Below are positions 36,501 to 44,466 of a DNA stretch of 64,000 nt, in pieces (the first letter of the stretch is position 1; every line of letters starts with the position of its first letter). The notes under the pieces are model-generated. The model was not told the origin of the DNA, made no database searches, and saw only the letters and a list, made by a program, of their open reading frames with translations. Source of the DNA: Blastocatellia bacterium (GTDB lineage Bacteria > Acidobacteriota > Blastocatellia > Chloracidobacteriales > Chloracidobacteriaceae); NCBI GenBank assembly GCA_019695185.1, contig JAIBAN010000020.1, positions 1-64,000 on the forward strand, written 5' to 3'. Position numbers and translations under genes: made by a program.

Positions 36501-39239
36501 AACAGTCTGGTGGGCAGCACCGCCGGTGACAAAATTGGCGAGTTCAGCGTCACGGCTTTGACCAACGGGAATTTTGTGGTCAACAGTCCGTCCTGGAGCA
36601 ATAGCGGGATGGCCAGCGCCGGAGCCTCAACCTGGTGCAACGGGTCCACCGCCGGGCCACGGACTGTCGGCCCTGTCAGTGTAGCCAACAGTCTGACAGG
36701 CAGCGCAGCCAACCATCAGGTGGGCAGTGCCGGGGCCATTCCTTTGACCAATGGAAATTACGCCGTGAGCAGTCCCGGCTGGGACAATGGAGCGGTGGCC
36801 AACGTGGGAGCCGTCACCTGGGGGAACGGTGTCAGCGGAAGCAGCGGTCCGGTGGGTGCATCCAACAGCCTGATGGGCACCAGTGCCAATGACGGAGTGG
36901 GAAATCTGACTGCCTTGCCCAATGGAAATTTTGTGATACGGACAGGAACCTGGGACAAACCGGGGCAGGCTGATGCCGGAGCCGTCACCTGGGGAAATGG
37001 AACCACCGGGCAATCCCTGACCGGATTTGGAGAACTCAATGCCCAAAACAGTGTGATTGGAAATGCAGCCAATACCCTGCTGGCCGGAGAGACTCCGGCT
37101 GATGGCGTCAATGGGTACTTTGCCGCAGTTTTCCAAAGTTCCGCCGAGGGCGGCAAAATAACGCTCGGTCTCAGCAATCCCGACCCGAACCAAATGACCT
37201 ACAGCCGGGGCCAGGGGTCAACCATGACCGTCACCACCGGATTTTTGACAAGTCTGCTCAATGTCGGAACCCCGGTCACCCTGCAAGCCAGCAACGACAT
37301 TACGCTGAACAGTCCGCTGACCGCCAGCGGCGGCGGGGATTTGACCTTGCAGGCGGGCCGGAGCGTGCTGCTCAACCAGCCCGTTTCCCTGGCCAACGGC
37401 AATCTGACCGTGATTGCCAACGACCTCTTGAGCAACGGCGTGGTGGACACCCAACGCGATGCCGGGCAGGCCCGCATCACGGCCACCGGAGCCATCTCCA
37501 CCGGAACCGGCACTGCCACGTTTGAAATTCGGACCGGAGCCGGGAAAACCAACTTGGCGAGCGGCGTGCTGCAACTGCTGACGGTTCAGGCCGGCGGGAT
37601 TTCACTTTCCAATAACGGACCTTCTGCCGGTTCTCAAATTCGGGTCACGGGGACAATCGGCAGCGGTCCCTGCTCCGGAGCCAGTCTGTGTGCCGCCAAT
37701 GGAGGGGGCGGCATTGCCATCAATCACCCCAACAGCAGCACCAACTTTTTGGTAGGAAACGCCGCTGCCAATGGGACGGCTGGCAGTCTGGTCAGCGCCA
37801 CCGCCACGGTTCAGTCACCCCTCACCATCATCAATGCGCCGGGGACGTTTACCCAAGGCAACATCAATGTGACACCGGGGTTGGTGTGCCCGACCATTTC
37901 CATCACCCCTGCCACCCTTCCCGGTGGGATAGTGGGAACTACCTATTCTCAGACATTGACCGGAACTCCGGCAGCAAGCTATGGGTTTTCCCTGCTTTCC
38001 GGGAACCTGCCACCGGGTATCGCCCTTGAACCCAACGGAAATCTAACCGGGACCCCGACTCAGGCAGGTGTTTTCAATTTCACCATCAGGGCTTTGAATG
38101 ACACAACCACCTGCTCCGGTGCGCAGGCATTGACGCTGACGGTGCTGGCCCGACCAAACTTGACTGCCGGTCCCGTCGCCAACCGTCAACAAGGAAGTTC
38201 AGGCACCATCGCCCCGATTGCCACCGTTTCGGATGTCGAAACCCCTGCTGGAAATCTGACGGTGACAGCCCTTTCCATTCCAACCGGAATCTCGGTCACC
38301 GGAGTTTCCAACCAGAATGGAACCGTGACCGCCACCATCGAAGCAAGTTGCACGGCAACTCTGGGAAACAACACCGTCGGGCTGCAAGTCACGGATGGAG
38401 ACGGTTTAACTGCCACTGCCAGCCTGACGGTCACCGTGACCGCCAATGAGAGTCCGACGTTGACCTACACTGCCGCAGGGATTGGTTTGGGCGGCAGCCG
38501 GTTTGTCAATCCCGCCACCGGACCGAGTGACACCGGAGTGATTTCCAGTCTGACGCTGCAAAGCCAGGGCACCTTCACCGGGACGGTTGGCCTGAACAGT
38601 CTGACGGGCGTGGTCACGCTTTCCAACGCGGGTCCTGCCGGAACCCATACGATTGTTATCCGGGCCACAGATAATTGCGGCTCCGTCACTAATGCCACCC
38701 TTGACGTGTCGGTGGCTGCCGCAACCCACACGGTCACCCAGTTTTACCCGGTGGCTTCCACCAGCGGAAAAACCGTTACCATTTCAGGCACGGGGTTTGT
38801 TCCAGGCAACACGATGGTCTTTTTCGGTGAAGGACGGTTGATTTCGGCTACCGTCACAAACGTGACCGCCACCTCCATCACGGTGACGGTACCAGCCTCC
38901 GCTGCCGGCAACCTTAACGGCTATTTGACCGTGCGGGTGAATGGGGTGGATGTCACAACGCTCAGCCTTGCTGCCAATGCTCCGGACCCCGGTAATCCGG
39001 CAGCCGTTTTTCCGGAGTTTGTCCTGTGGGGCGATGTCAATCGGGACGGCGTATTTGGCACCAATGACGTAGCGCTGGCGCGGGCTTTTCTGCAATTCCA
39101 GGCCACGCCAACAGCCCGGCAGGTGCTGGCTGCAGATGTGGTTCCGGCCAATGCCAACGGCAGCCGGGGCAATGGACAATTGTCCACCACGGACTTTTCG
39201 CTGTTGCGGGCGGTTTCGTTTGGACAGACATCCTTCTAG
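33546..39239 (+). CDS. Very large secreted TPS-like protein with ten ~60-residue repeats and TIG/dockerin-like C-terminus
   Basis: A 1,897-residue exported protein from ATG 33546 (ACAGG 6 bp upstream; TTG at 33525 is an alternative). After a signal peptide (WLAVVWCLVALGGAFVV) comes a filamentous-haemagglutinin/two-partner-secretion-like domain with WLIAPHGITFGKNARLNVGQ. A Gly/Thr-rich beta-helix follows, then ten repeats of about 60 residues (LTNGNYVV, GAVTWGNG, ANSLVG; DUF5650-like), one Ig-like (GTPTQAGVFNFTIRAL), cadherin-like segments, a TIG domain and a dockerin-like tail (WGDVNRDGVFGTNDVALARA) ending SFGQTSF. No TpsB pore gene is present in the window. Probable surface adhesin. Antisense frames of up to 295 residues are shadows. 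Confidence 0.85.
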   Translation: MQRFWLAVVWCLVALGGAFVVIEQAASARLETNLSQGNNRFLHPLKTNPLPIPDRLAGAIVSAPQQVRFSVNSLAIQAAGLELTTTGIPSAAEPIRRVELVVTGPEPVLIEGPLETRAFPQADVWLIAPHGITFGKNARLNVGQSFFAIAGKPDGGGFRFFSQHPGSLVNHAQLQVGTGKTLALLGGHLEQRGTLYAPGGTIVVAAPVGTKGAGSLKDKQNLMSPEFPLASFSFERGKQGGAAGILEQLGTIDVSGETGGAITIAGGLGLLGGEIRADARNQGGTVRLTGEHLTLTGMISASGSKGNGGNIRVETSTRTIQTSGSLLTVAGGQFGNGGEIALRSGTTGKTDGIFLSGTLAAGTAGLQGGSISLAGRKLDVVDGKLFAVGPTGGGTIRVGTMQEPGAADGAETVFVSPTSEVRTDSTSRGNGGEILVWSRMDTEMRGTISAAGGPQGGDGGQMDVSGLGAVTMNSDPATPAGKPGRLRLDPKNIVVSDTAGVFPQYDLVNPHPGTFTFGERVTVTGTGHLAVSNRNAIIGASAAGAVYLFHGLTGALISVLTGSSANDSVGNGGFVALTNGNYVVRSPNWNNPANGAGNAGAATWGSGVTGVSGFVSASNSLVGGSFGDNVSQNSIRALTNGNYVVVSTNWDNPVGSISDAGAVTWGNGASGSFGVVTAANSLVGTTANDFVGNSGVTPLANGNYVVGSQTWDNPTGPVDAAGAITWCDGTTGRSGPVTAANSLYGGTNFDQSGSGGIVALSNGNYVVASRFWDNPSGSLNNAGAVTWGNGTTGITGLISATNSLVGTTGNDAISAGGVVGLTNGNYVVCSPLWSNGGTTPISGAATWCDGTTGRTGPINASNSLIGTKVADLVGSGAIALSNGNYVVRSDQWDAPGGTANVGAVTWGDGAGGTFGPVSSANSLVGTTANDQLGSGSNGGITALANGHFVVRSPAWSNAGTANAGAVTWCNGETAGPRTVGAVSPANSLVGSTAGDKIGEFSVTALTNGNFVVNSPSWSNSGMASAGASTWCNGSTAGPRTVGPVSVANSLTGSAANHQVGSAGAIPLTNGNYAVSSPGWDNGAVANVGAVTWGNGVSGSSGPVGASNSLMGTSANDGVGNLTALPNGNFVIRTGTWDKPGQADAGAVTWGNGTTGQSLTGFGELNAQNSVIGNAANTLLAGETPADGVNGYFAAVFQSSAEGGKITLGLSNPDPNQMTYSRGQGSTMTVTTGFLTSLLNVGTPVTLQASNDITLNSPLTASGGGDLTLQAGRSVLLNQPVSLANGNLTVIANDLLSNGVVDTQRDAGQARITATGAISTGTGTATFEIRTGAGKTNLASGVLQLLTVQAGGISLSNNGPSAGSQIRVTGTIGSGPCSGASLCAANGGGGIAINHPNSSTNFLVGNAAANGTAGSLVSATATVQSPLTIINAPGTFTQGNINVTPGLVCPTISITPATLPGGIVGTTYSQTLTGTPAASYGFSLLSGNLPPGIALEPNGNLTGTPTQAGVFNFTIRALNDTTTCSGAQALTLTVLARPNLTAGPVANRQQGSSGTIAPIATVSDVETPAGNLTVTALSIPTGISVTGVSNQNGTVTATIEASCTATLGNNTVGLQVTDGDGLTATASLTVTVTANESPTLTYTAAGIGLGGSRFVNPATGPSDTGVISSLTLQSQGTFTGTVGLNSLTGVVTLSNAGPAGTHTIVIRATDNCGSVTNATLDVSVAAATHTVTQFYPVASTSGKTVTISGTGFVPGNTMVFFGEGRLISATVTNVTATSITVTVPASAAGNLNGYLTVRVNGVDVTTLSLAANAPDPGNPAAVFPEFVLWGDVNRDGVFGTNDVALARAFLQFQATPTARQVLAADVVPANANGSRGNGQLSTTDFSLLRAVSFGQTSF
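35223..37052 (+). repeat. Ten degenerate ~180-bp coding repeats (DUF5650-like)
   Basis: Each unit encodes about 60 residues with the pattern LVGTTAND, an NGNYVV core, a W-x-N step, GAVTWGNG and a closing ANS. The units are clearly homologous but diverged at DNA level, unlike the nearly identical Ig repeats at 20894-21415. The regular aromatic/Gly spacing suggests a repeated beta-sheet or propeller-like fold. Confidence 0.9.
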
Positions 39240-39380
39240 GACTGGGGACTGAGGACTGAGGACTGAGGGCACAGACAGAGTTTGGAGTCGGAGCAGAAAA
39301 ACGAAACTGAAGGACAGATTTTCCGGATAGGACTCGGCCCTCAGTCCTCAGTCCTCAGTCCTGAAAGGGTCCTCAGTCCT
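39239..39380. repeat. Head-to-head heptamer arrays (ACTGAGG / CCTCAGT)
   Basis: 39239-39268 carries GGACTGA-type units in forward orientation immediately after the TAG of the TPS-like gene; 39339-39362 and 39370-39380 carry the reverse units (CCTCAGT), ending at the stop codon of the convergent methyltransferase gene. This is the same heptamer and the same head-to-head arrangement as at 8108-8320, and can fold into a hairpin between the two convergent genes, where it might act as a shared terminator. Confidence 0.93.
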
Positions 39381-40061
39381 TCAGGTGGCAGGCTTTTCCC
39401 AAACCACCGTGTAGCGCCAGCGCACATGGCGAATCCACTGTGCGCCCGGCAAATGAGTGTGGCACATGGCCGCCACTTCGGACATGGAAAGGTACCGCTC
39501 GGTTCGTCCATGTTCATTCCAGGCGGCCCGGACTGCGGCTGGTTCGCGGAACCGTCCTGTTTTCCACCAACGGTTGAAGAGCGAAACTCCGGCAGCCACA
39601 GGAAATTCAAGCCGGTCATACCAGGTTTCAGCGGAACGCAAATCCTGAATCAACAAGGTTCCGCCCGGTTTGAGCAGTGTTTTCATGCGGGAAACGGCCG
39701 GTTCCAGGTCCAGGTGATGGAGTGTCGCCGCCGACACCACACAATCGAAAGCGGCTGTTTCCAAGGGGAGTTGAAAAAAATCCCCGCACCAAAAGGTCAG
39801 ATTGGTTTGGGTCTGGTGGTGGTTCTGGGCAATCCGAATCATTTGAGATGAAAGGTCCACGGCCAGCACCTGCGCCGCCTGCCGGGCCAGCAATCCCGCC
39901 AAAAACCCCTGCCCACAGCCAATGTCGAGCGCCCGCCCGCAGGGCCGGGGCAGGTGTTGCAACAGGAAATCTTCGTACAGCAAAGGATGGACGCTCTGGT
40001 TTTCAGTCAGGCAGGCAATCTGGTCAAAATCAGCGCGGATTTTTTCCGATGATGTCGTCAT
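39381..40061 (-). CDS. SAM-dependent class I methyltransferase
   Basis: A 226-residue Rossmann methyltransferase from the ATG at 40061 (MTTSSEKIRADFDQIACLTE); the open frame from 40115 overlaps the upstream gene. Motif I ALDIGCGQGFLAGLLA binds SAM; VLAVDLSSQMIRIAQ holds the acidic ribose ligand; DCVVSAATLHHLDLE is motif II/III. The layout resembles UbiE/ubiquinone-type and related small-molecule methyltransferases, but the substrate cannot be told. Its start is 5 bp after the stop of the zinc-ribbon gene, so the two are probably co-transcribed. Confidence 0.88.
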   Translation of the reverse strand: MTTSSEKIRADFDQIACLTENQSVHPLLYEDFLLQHLPRPCGRALDIGCGQGFLAGLLARQAAQVLAVDLSSQMIRIAQNHHQTQTNLTFWCGDFFQLPLETAAFDCVVSAATLHHLDLEPAVSRMKTLLKPGGTLLIQDLRSAETWYDRLEFPVAAGVSLFNRWWKTGRFREPAAVRAAWNEHGRTERYLSMSEVAAMCHTHLPGAQWIRHVRWRYTVVWEKPAT

Positions 40062-40066
40062 GCGGG

Positions 40067-40573
40067 TTACCAATAAAGCAGCCAATTGTCCGGCACAATC
40101 AGTTTTTGCCCACACCTGCCGTGGCGTGGGCCATTCCAGACGTTTTTATCTCTCACATTAAACCGGAAACCGCAGTGGGGGCATTTGGTCCAGCCATCCT
40201 CTGCAACTTCAATCGGGATGGGCTCAAGGTCTTCCGGATATTGTTTTTTTGTGTGAATGCCCTGTCCTGCACAGCTTGAACAATCCGTCACGGTCCATGC
40301 CTCCTGACTGCGGGAAAATAAAACTCCTTCCCCTTCGCAAACTGCACAGGTTTCGCAAACATAAGGGTTAAAATCATTTTCCTCTGAGGCAGGCTTGCTT
40401 TTGAAAACCCGGTATTGGTGGATGAGGATTTTGCTGCAATCACAACGACGATAGGGCGTTCCCCGCCTTCGCCGGACTGGGGTCAGACACTGTTCACACA
40501 AGTCAAATTGATAGGCTCCGGCAACGGTGCGGATTGCTCCCGGTATCAGGTCTGCATACGAATGGCTCTTCAT
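40067..40573 (-). CDS. Cys-rich zinc-ribbon protein with DnaJ-like CxxCxGxG motifs
   Basis: A 168-residue soluble protein with at least five Cys pairs: CEQC, CDC, CETCAVCEGEG, CSSCAGQG and CPHC. Two of them match the CxxCxGxG zinc motif of DnaJ-type chaperones, but there is no J domain. It may be a zinc-dependent protein- or RNA-binding factor. Genes upstream (PNPOx-like, 8 bp) and downstream (methyltransferase, 5 bp) are closely spaced on the same strand and form an apparent three-gene operon. Confidence 0.75.
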   Translation of the reverse strand: MKSHSYADLIPGAIRTVAGAYQFDLCEQCLTPVRRRRGTPYRRCDCSKILIHQYRVFKSKPASEENDFNPYVCETCAVCEGEGVLFSRSQEAWTVTDCSSCAGQGIHTKKQYPEDLEPIPIEVAEDGWTKCPHCGFRFNVRDKNVWNGPRHGRCGQKLIVPDNWLLYW

Positions 40574-40581
40574 GTCGCCCT

Positions 40582-41127
40582 CTATGGAAACGTAACTGAA
40601 ACCGGCACCCAGGTTTTCGGGTCGTTCAAAATCTGATGGGCGTAGCTCACGACTTCCATCCGGGAAACCTGCACCCGAATCAGCATGTAATCATTGCCTT
40701 TGTAGGTATCCTGGTAAAAAGCCGCCCATTCCTTTTTCCAGTGTTTTTCCTTCTCGGCCAGACTGTTGACCAGTTGCGCCTTGCCAATCAGCGTCACGTA
40801 ACCGCCGCCGTTTTCCACCACATAACAGAGTGTCACTCTGGGATTGCGTTTGATTTCAGCCACTTTTCGGGTGACCGGATTGGTGGCAATCCAAATCACC
40901 ATGCCTTCTTCAGGTGGAAACGGATCCACCACACGGGCCTGGGGCTGGCCGCTCCGGTCCAGGGTGACCAGGGTGCAATAACGGGCTTTCTGCATCATCT
41001 CTTTGGCCGCATTGATAATGCCGGCCCGGTCCGGTTTGGCTGGTTCCTGGGCGCAGACATCCATGACCGACCCCAACAGGAAAAGCAGCAAAAGAATAAA
41101 AGCGCATGGTTTCATAACAATGCTCAC
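40582..41127 (-). CDS. Exported pyridoxamine 5'-phosphate oxidase-like flavin-binding protein
   Basis: A 181-residue protein. Uncommonly for this fold it starts with a signal peptide (CAFILLLLFLLGSVMDVCAQ). The mature part is a split beta-barrel flavin-reductase/PNPOx-like domain: MQKARYCTLVTLDRSGQPQA, MVIWIATNPVTRKVAEIKRN and PRVTLCYVVENGGGYVTLIG, as in general stress protein 26-type proteins. Flavin or haem binding in the periplasm is likely; the reaction is unknown. It is the first gene of the three-gene group with the zinc-ribbon and methyltransferase genes. Confidence 0.85.
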   Translation of the reverse strand: MSIVMKPCAFILLLLFLLGSVMDVCAQEPAKPDRAGIINAAKEMMQKARYCTLVTLDRSGQPQARVVDPFPPEEGMVIWIATNPVTRKVAEIKRNPRVTLCYVVENGGGYVTLIGKAQLVNSLAEKEKHWKKEWAAFYQDTYKGNDYMLIRVQVSRMEVVSYAHQILNDPKTWVPVSVTFP

Positions 41128-41251
41128 ACAGAAAAAAGGAATTCAGCCAGTTTTCAACCTGCCCGAGGATGAGGGGCGCAGGCTTGCCACACATCCGTGC
41201 TCCAGCCCTGTTCCTTTGGTTTTTTTCAACACGTTGTTTTCCCTGGTCAAT

Positions 41252-41713
41252 TCAGGTTTGTACCGGGAAAACGGTTTTTCCCCGTTGTTTGAGTATTTGC
41301 TCGGAAAACTTCCCAATAAAACTACGCAAGGCAGACAGCGATTGCCAGTCTTTTTCCCTGTCGGACCACCAAACCGCAGTAAATGAGTTGGATCCTTCCC
41401 TGATTTCCAGTGAAAAGAGACATCCGTCTTTTCCGAAATTCCTGGCAGGTCGGGAGGGCAAACCGGTTTTCCGGATTTGGGAAAGGACTGGTTGAAGTTC
41501 CTCCAACGTGACCCTGGCTTCGACAAATTCTGTCGTTGGGTCCACTGGCCATTGGACCTTCATTGTATACTTTTTTCCTTTTTGAAACCGGATCAAAAAC
41601 CGGTCTGAGGTTTCCTCTTCGGCAAAAACTCTGAGTATTTCCACGACCCTGCTCGAACCAAATGCCGGGCCGCGATTGATGCGGATGACATCGGGAATTT
41701 CAAAGGGCTTCAT
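41252..41713 (-). CDS. Hypothetical protein, 153 residues
   Basis: I start at ATG 41713 (MKPFEIPDVIRINRGPAFGS); the open frame from 41782 adds an unconvincing Lys-rich head. Soluble, beta-rich, with a conserved-looking W..SDREKDWQSL segment and no signal peptide. I do not recognise a family. It lies between the PNPOx-like and 2H-phosphoesterase-like genes on the same strand, with gaps of 124 and 83 bp. Confidence 0.6.
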   Translation of the reverse strand: MKPFEIPDVIRINRGPAFGSSRVVEILRVFAEEETSDRFLIRFQKGKKYTMKVQWPVDPTTEFVEARVTLEELQPVLSQIRKTGLPSRPARNFGKDGCLFSLEIREGSNSFTAVWWSDREKDWQSLSALRSFIGKFSEQILKQRGKTVFPVQT

Positions 41714-41796
41714 TGCTTTGCTAAATCCGGTACTTCTCACAGGTTTTTCCTTCACCCGGTTTGCTTTCGCCAACCAACTCAATCAGAACCTAAAAC

Positions 41797-42291
41797 TCAC
41801 AAATGCTGCATTCCGGTTTCAACGTCGATATGGCTTTGGGGGCACAACCGCAATTGGGGCCGGGGTTTCCTTTCAACGGCTTTTTTCCTTCGCCCGATGG
41901 TGAAATGAAAATTGACCAGCCAGATTCCATCATCGCGCCTGAGGGTGACCAGTCCAAAATGCTCGCGCATTTCACATAACCTGGGACTGTAGCAATCCAC
42001 CCAGAAATGGAGTCCGTTGCCATCAAAGAGCGTCGGACCGAAACGGAATGAAACCGACTCGCCCACAAAAACAGTTCCCCAGTCCGTTTTGTTGCGACAG
42101 GGAGCTTCGTCTTTCATGATGGAAAGATGGGGCCGGGCGGCTGGTTTGAAGGGTATACCCAACGGGGTGAGCAACTCCAATAAAGTTCCATGAGCCTGCG
42201 CCGGAACAGCCAACAGATACCAGTCTGGTTCGTAAAACACCGTGCCGGTAAGTTCGGGAGCTGAATCGTATGCTTCAAGCGGAGTGGACAT
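41797..42291 (-). CDS. 2H phosphoesterase-like protein
   Basis: A 164-residue protein starting at MSTPLEAYDSAPE (42291). Two motifs of the form H-x-S/T, RPHLSIMK near residue 55 and NFHFTIGRR near residue 128, are separated by about 70 residues and fit the paired catalytic histidines of the 2H phosphoesterase/LigT superfamily, which hydrolyse 2',3'-cyclic phosphates and related RNA ends. The strands and FGPTLFDGNG/HFWVDCYSPRL between them also fit. The assignment rests on the two motifs only. There is no close neighbour on the same strand within 80 bp. Confidence 0.55.
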   Translation of the reverse strand: MSTPLEAYDSAPELTGTVFYEPDWYLLAVPAQAHGTLLELLTPLGIPFKPAARPHLSIMKDEAPCRNKTDWGTVFVGESVSFRFGPTLFDGNGLHFWVDCYSPRLCEMREHFGLVTLRRDDGIWLVNFHFTIGRRKKAVERKPRPQLRLCPQSHIDVETGMQHL

Positions 42292-42761
42292 CGTGACCTG
42301 CAATCAAAAAACGTTGCCAACGCAGATAAACCCCTGCCCCTAAAGAAAAAACCAGTCCCTGGCTGTGAGAACCAGGACCGGCCTGGCACCTTCCGGGTTG
42401 CGGGTTACGGGTTGGAAAATTGGAAAAGGCGGCAATCACGGAAAAGGTTACACCACATCGTCCGTACTCTAGCAAAGCCGGAACCCCGAACCAGTGTCAA
42501 TTTTTTCTGCCATATCCCGTGGCATTCAAGGTCAATCACCTTACACAACCTAAAACTTCAGGTTTTCATTCAGGTTTTTCCCGATGGGAAAATCAGGAAA
42601 CCAGGGTATTGTCCCGAACCCCACTTCACTGGAAAATGCACCATCCTGCCGCGTCAACTAATTCCCTGCACCCAAAGGACTGTCTTTCTGATTGTGGGAA
42701 AGCGCTGTTTGCGAGGTGCCAACTGGAAATCGCCAATTAAACAAATTTCCCAAAGGTGTTT
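42292..42761. other. Intergenic region with a GGGTTRC heptamer tract
   Basis: A 470-bp divergent region upstream of the histidine kinase. At 42393-42413 three 7-base units (CCGGGTT, GCGGGTT, ACGGGTT) repeat. An AAAGGTG ribosome-binding site lies at 42753-42758 before the kinase ATG. I see nothing else. Confidence 0.55.
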
Positions 42762-44378
42762 ATGTCGCTTCAGTCTCATGAAAAAATCTGGCAATTAATT
42801 CCGGGGGATGTTTCGCACCAGCAGGGTAACCCTTTAGTTGATTCTCACGCCCCCGCAAAAGAGTTTCCCGCCATCCTCTCGTACCTCAACTCGTTTCAGG
42901 ATGTTGTGATGGTACTGGAAGGCAGCCATTCATATGGGAGAGAACCTTGGATTGCTTCTGTGAATCAGGCGTTTGAAGACCTGACCGGATATGCGCTTGA
43001 GGAGGCCGTAGGTCATCCGCTGACTTTTTTACATGGCCCGCAAACCCGGCTGACAACCTGGAATCGCCTGAAAACAGCCCTCTTGCATTATGAGCCAATC
43101 CGCGAGGAGCTGGCTTTTTATAACAAAAACGGGGACGTCTTCTGGCTGGAACTGGACTTGGCTCCGCTGGGCCGGATTGAACAGGATACAATGCAGTGGC
43201 TGCTCATTGGCCGGAATGTGACCGGACGGAAAACCCTTGAAAATCAGGTCAAAGAACAAGACAGCCTGGAAAAAGTGCGGCAGTTGTCAGCCGGAGTGGC
43301 CCACAACTTCAACAACCTTCTGATGGTGCTGATGGGGTACAGCGAAATGCTGCTGGGCAAATTTCCGGTTGACGATCCGAAACGGACCATGATTGCCAAA
43401 ATCCAGGAAACAACCCAGCAAATGGCACAGATCACCAGCCAGTTGGTCGCTTTTGGACAAACCAGCTCTTCCAACCCCAAACCAGTAGACCTGAGCCAGG
43501 AGGTGGCACAACAGAAAAGTCGAATTCAAGGCTTGCTGGGGGATCAAATCACTGTGTCCACCAACCTCCGCCCCAACCTGGCAACCGTCCTGATCGACCC
43601 TTCTCAACTGGAGCAGGCTTTGGTGCAATTAAGCCTGAATGCCCGTGAAGCCATGCCCAACGGTGGTACGCTGTCCTTTGAAACCAACGTGGTTTTCCTT
43701 GATCGGGAAACCGCCCTCCACCAACTCGACTGCAAACCCGGTTTTTATATTGAACTGCTCGTTTCGGATACGGGGAAAGGCATGAAACCCGAGGTCAAAA
43801 CTCATGTCTTTGAACCGTTCTTTACCACCAAAGGTGCCTGGGAAGGAAGCGGGCTGGGGCTTTCCACCGTGTATGGCATCGTGAAACAGAACGGCGGAGT
43901 GATTGAAGTATCCAGCCAGGAACAGTGTGGGACCCAATTCCGCCTCATGTTCCCGGTTTCGCTCCCTCAAGCAGCGGACAGCCAGGACCTTTCGGGTCAA
44001 ACAGAAGTGGATAAATCCGTGATTCTTCTCATCGAAGACACCGCCGAGGTCAGGGAACTCTTGCACTATGAACTTGAATCCAAGGGTTATACAGTATTGG
44101 CAGCCGCCCACGGGCGCGAAGCCATCCGGTTGGCCAGTCAATGTCCCCACCCTATCCATTTTGTTCTTTCAGATGTGATGATGCCGGGAATGAACACCAG
44201 AAATATGGTGGACCAATTGAATAAACTGCAACCAGGCATCCGTTATTTGTTTATGAGTGGATTTTCCCAGGAAATATTGGAGCAACATGACCTTCAGGCT
44301 CCCACCGGGTGTTTTCTTCAGAAACCATTCACCTCCGAAGAGATGAATCTCAAACTGAACCAACTCTTCAACCATTAA
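42762..44378 (+). CDS. PAS-containing hybrid histidine kinase with C-terminal receiver
   Basis: A 538-residue cytosolic sensor kinase (ATG 42762 preferred over GTG 42756 because AAAGGTG is then correctly spaced). Domains: PAS/PAC (about residues 40-160, with FEDLTGYALEEAVGHPLTFL), HisKA with phospho-His in LSAGVAHNFNNLLMVLMGYS (about 180), HATPase_c with N-box LVQLSLNAREAMPNGG and G-boxes VSDTGKGMKP and GSGLGLSTVYGIVKQNGG, and a receiver domain (VILLIEDTAEVRE, FVLSDVMMPG with the acceptor Asp, LQKPF). No TM segment, so it senses an internal ligand or redox state through PAS. A single-domain response regulator follows 88 bp downstream. Confidence 0.93.
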   Translation: MSLQSHEKIWQLIPGDVSHQQGNPLVDSHAPAKEFPAILSYLNSFQDVVMVLEGSHSYGREPWIASVNQAFEDLTGYALEEAVGHPLTFLHGPQTRLTTWNRLKTALLHYEPIREELAFYNKNGDVFWLELDLAPLGRIEQDTMQWLLIGRNVTGRKTLENQVKEQDSLEKVRQLSAGVAHNFNNLLMVLMGYSEMLLGKFPVDDPKRTMIAKIQETTQQMAQITSQLVAFGQTSSSNPKPVDLSQEVAQQKSRIQGLLGDQITVSTNLRPNLATVLIDPSQLEQALVQLSLNAREAMPNGGTLSFETNVVFLDRETALHQLDCKPGFYIELLVSDTGKGMKPEVKTHVFEPFFTTKGAWEGSGLGLSTVYGIVKQNGGVIEVSSQEQCGTQFRLMFPVSLPQAADSQDLSGQTEVDKSVILLIEDTAEVRELLHYELESKGYTVLAAAHGREAIRLASQCPHPIHFVLSDVMMPGMNTRNMVDQLNKLQPGIRYLFMSGFSQEILEQHDLQAPTGCFLQKPFTSEEMNLKLNQLFNH

Positions 44379-44466
44379 CAAACAGAAGTCCGTAGGTTGC
44401 TGTTTTTCCTAGCCGGGAAGGGTTCTGTATCACTTGCTGAGATTAAGTGAAGACTGAGATACAGCC

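Noticed and set aside
34308-37193. Several 140-295 codon minus-strand frames across the repeated part of the TPS-like gene
   Set aside because: They follow the repeat periodicity of the sense gene and have no independent domain or start signal.
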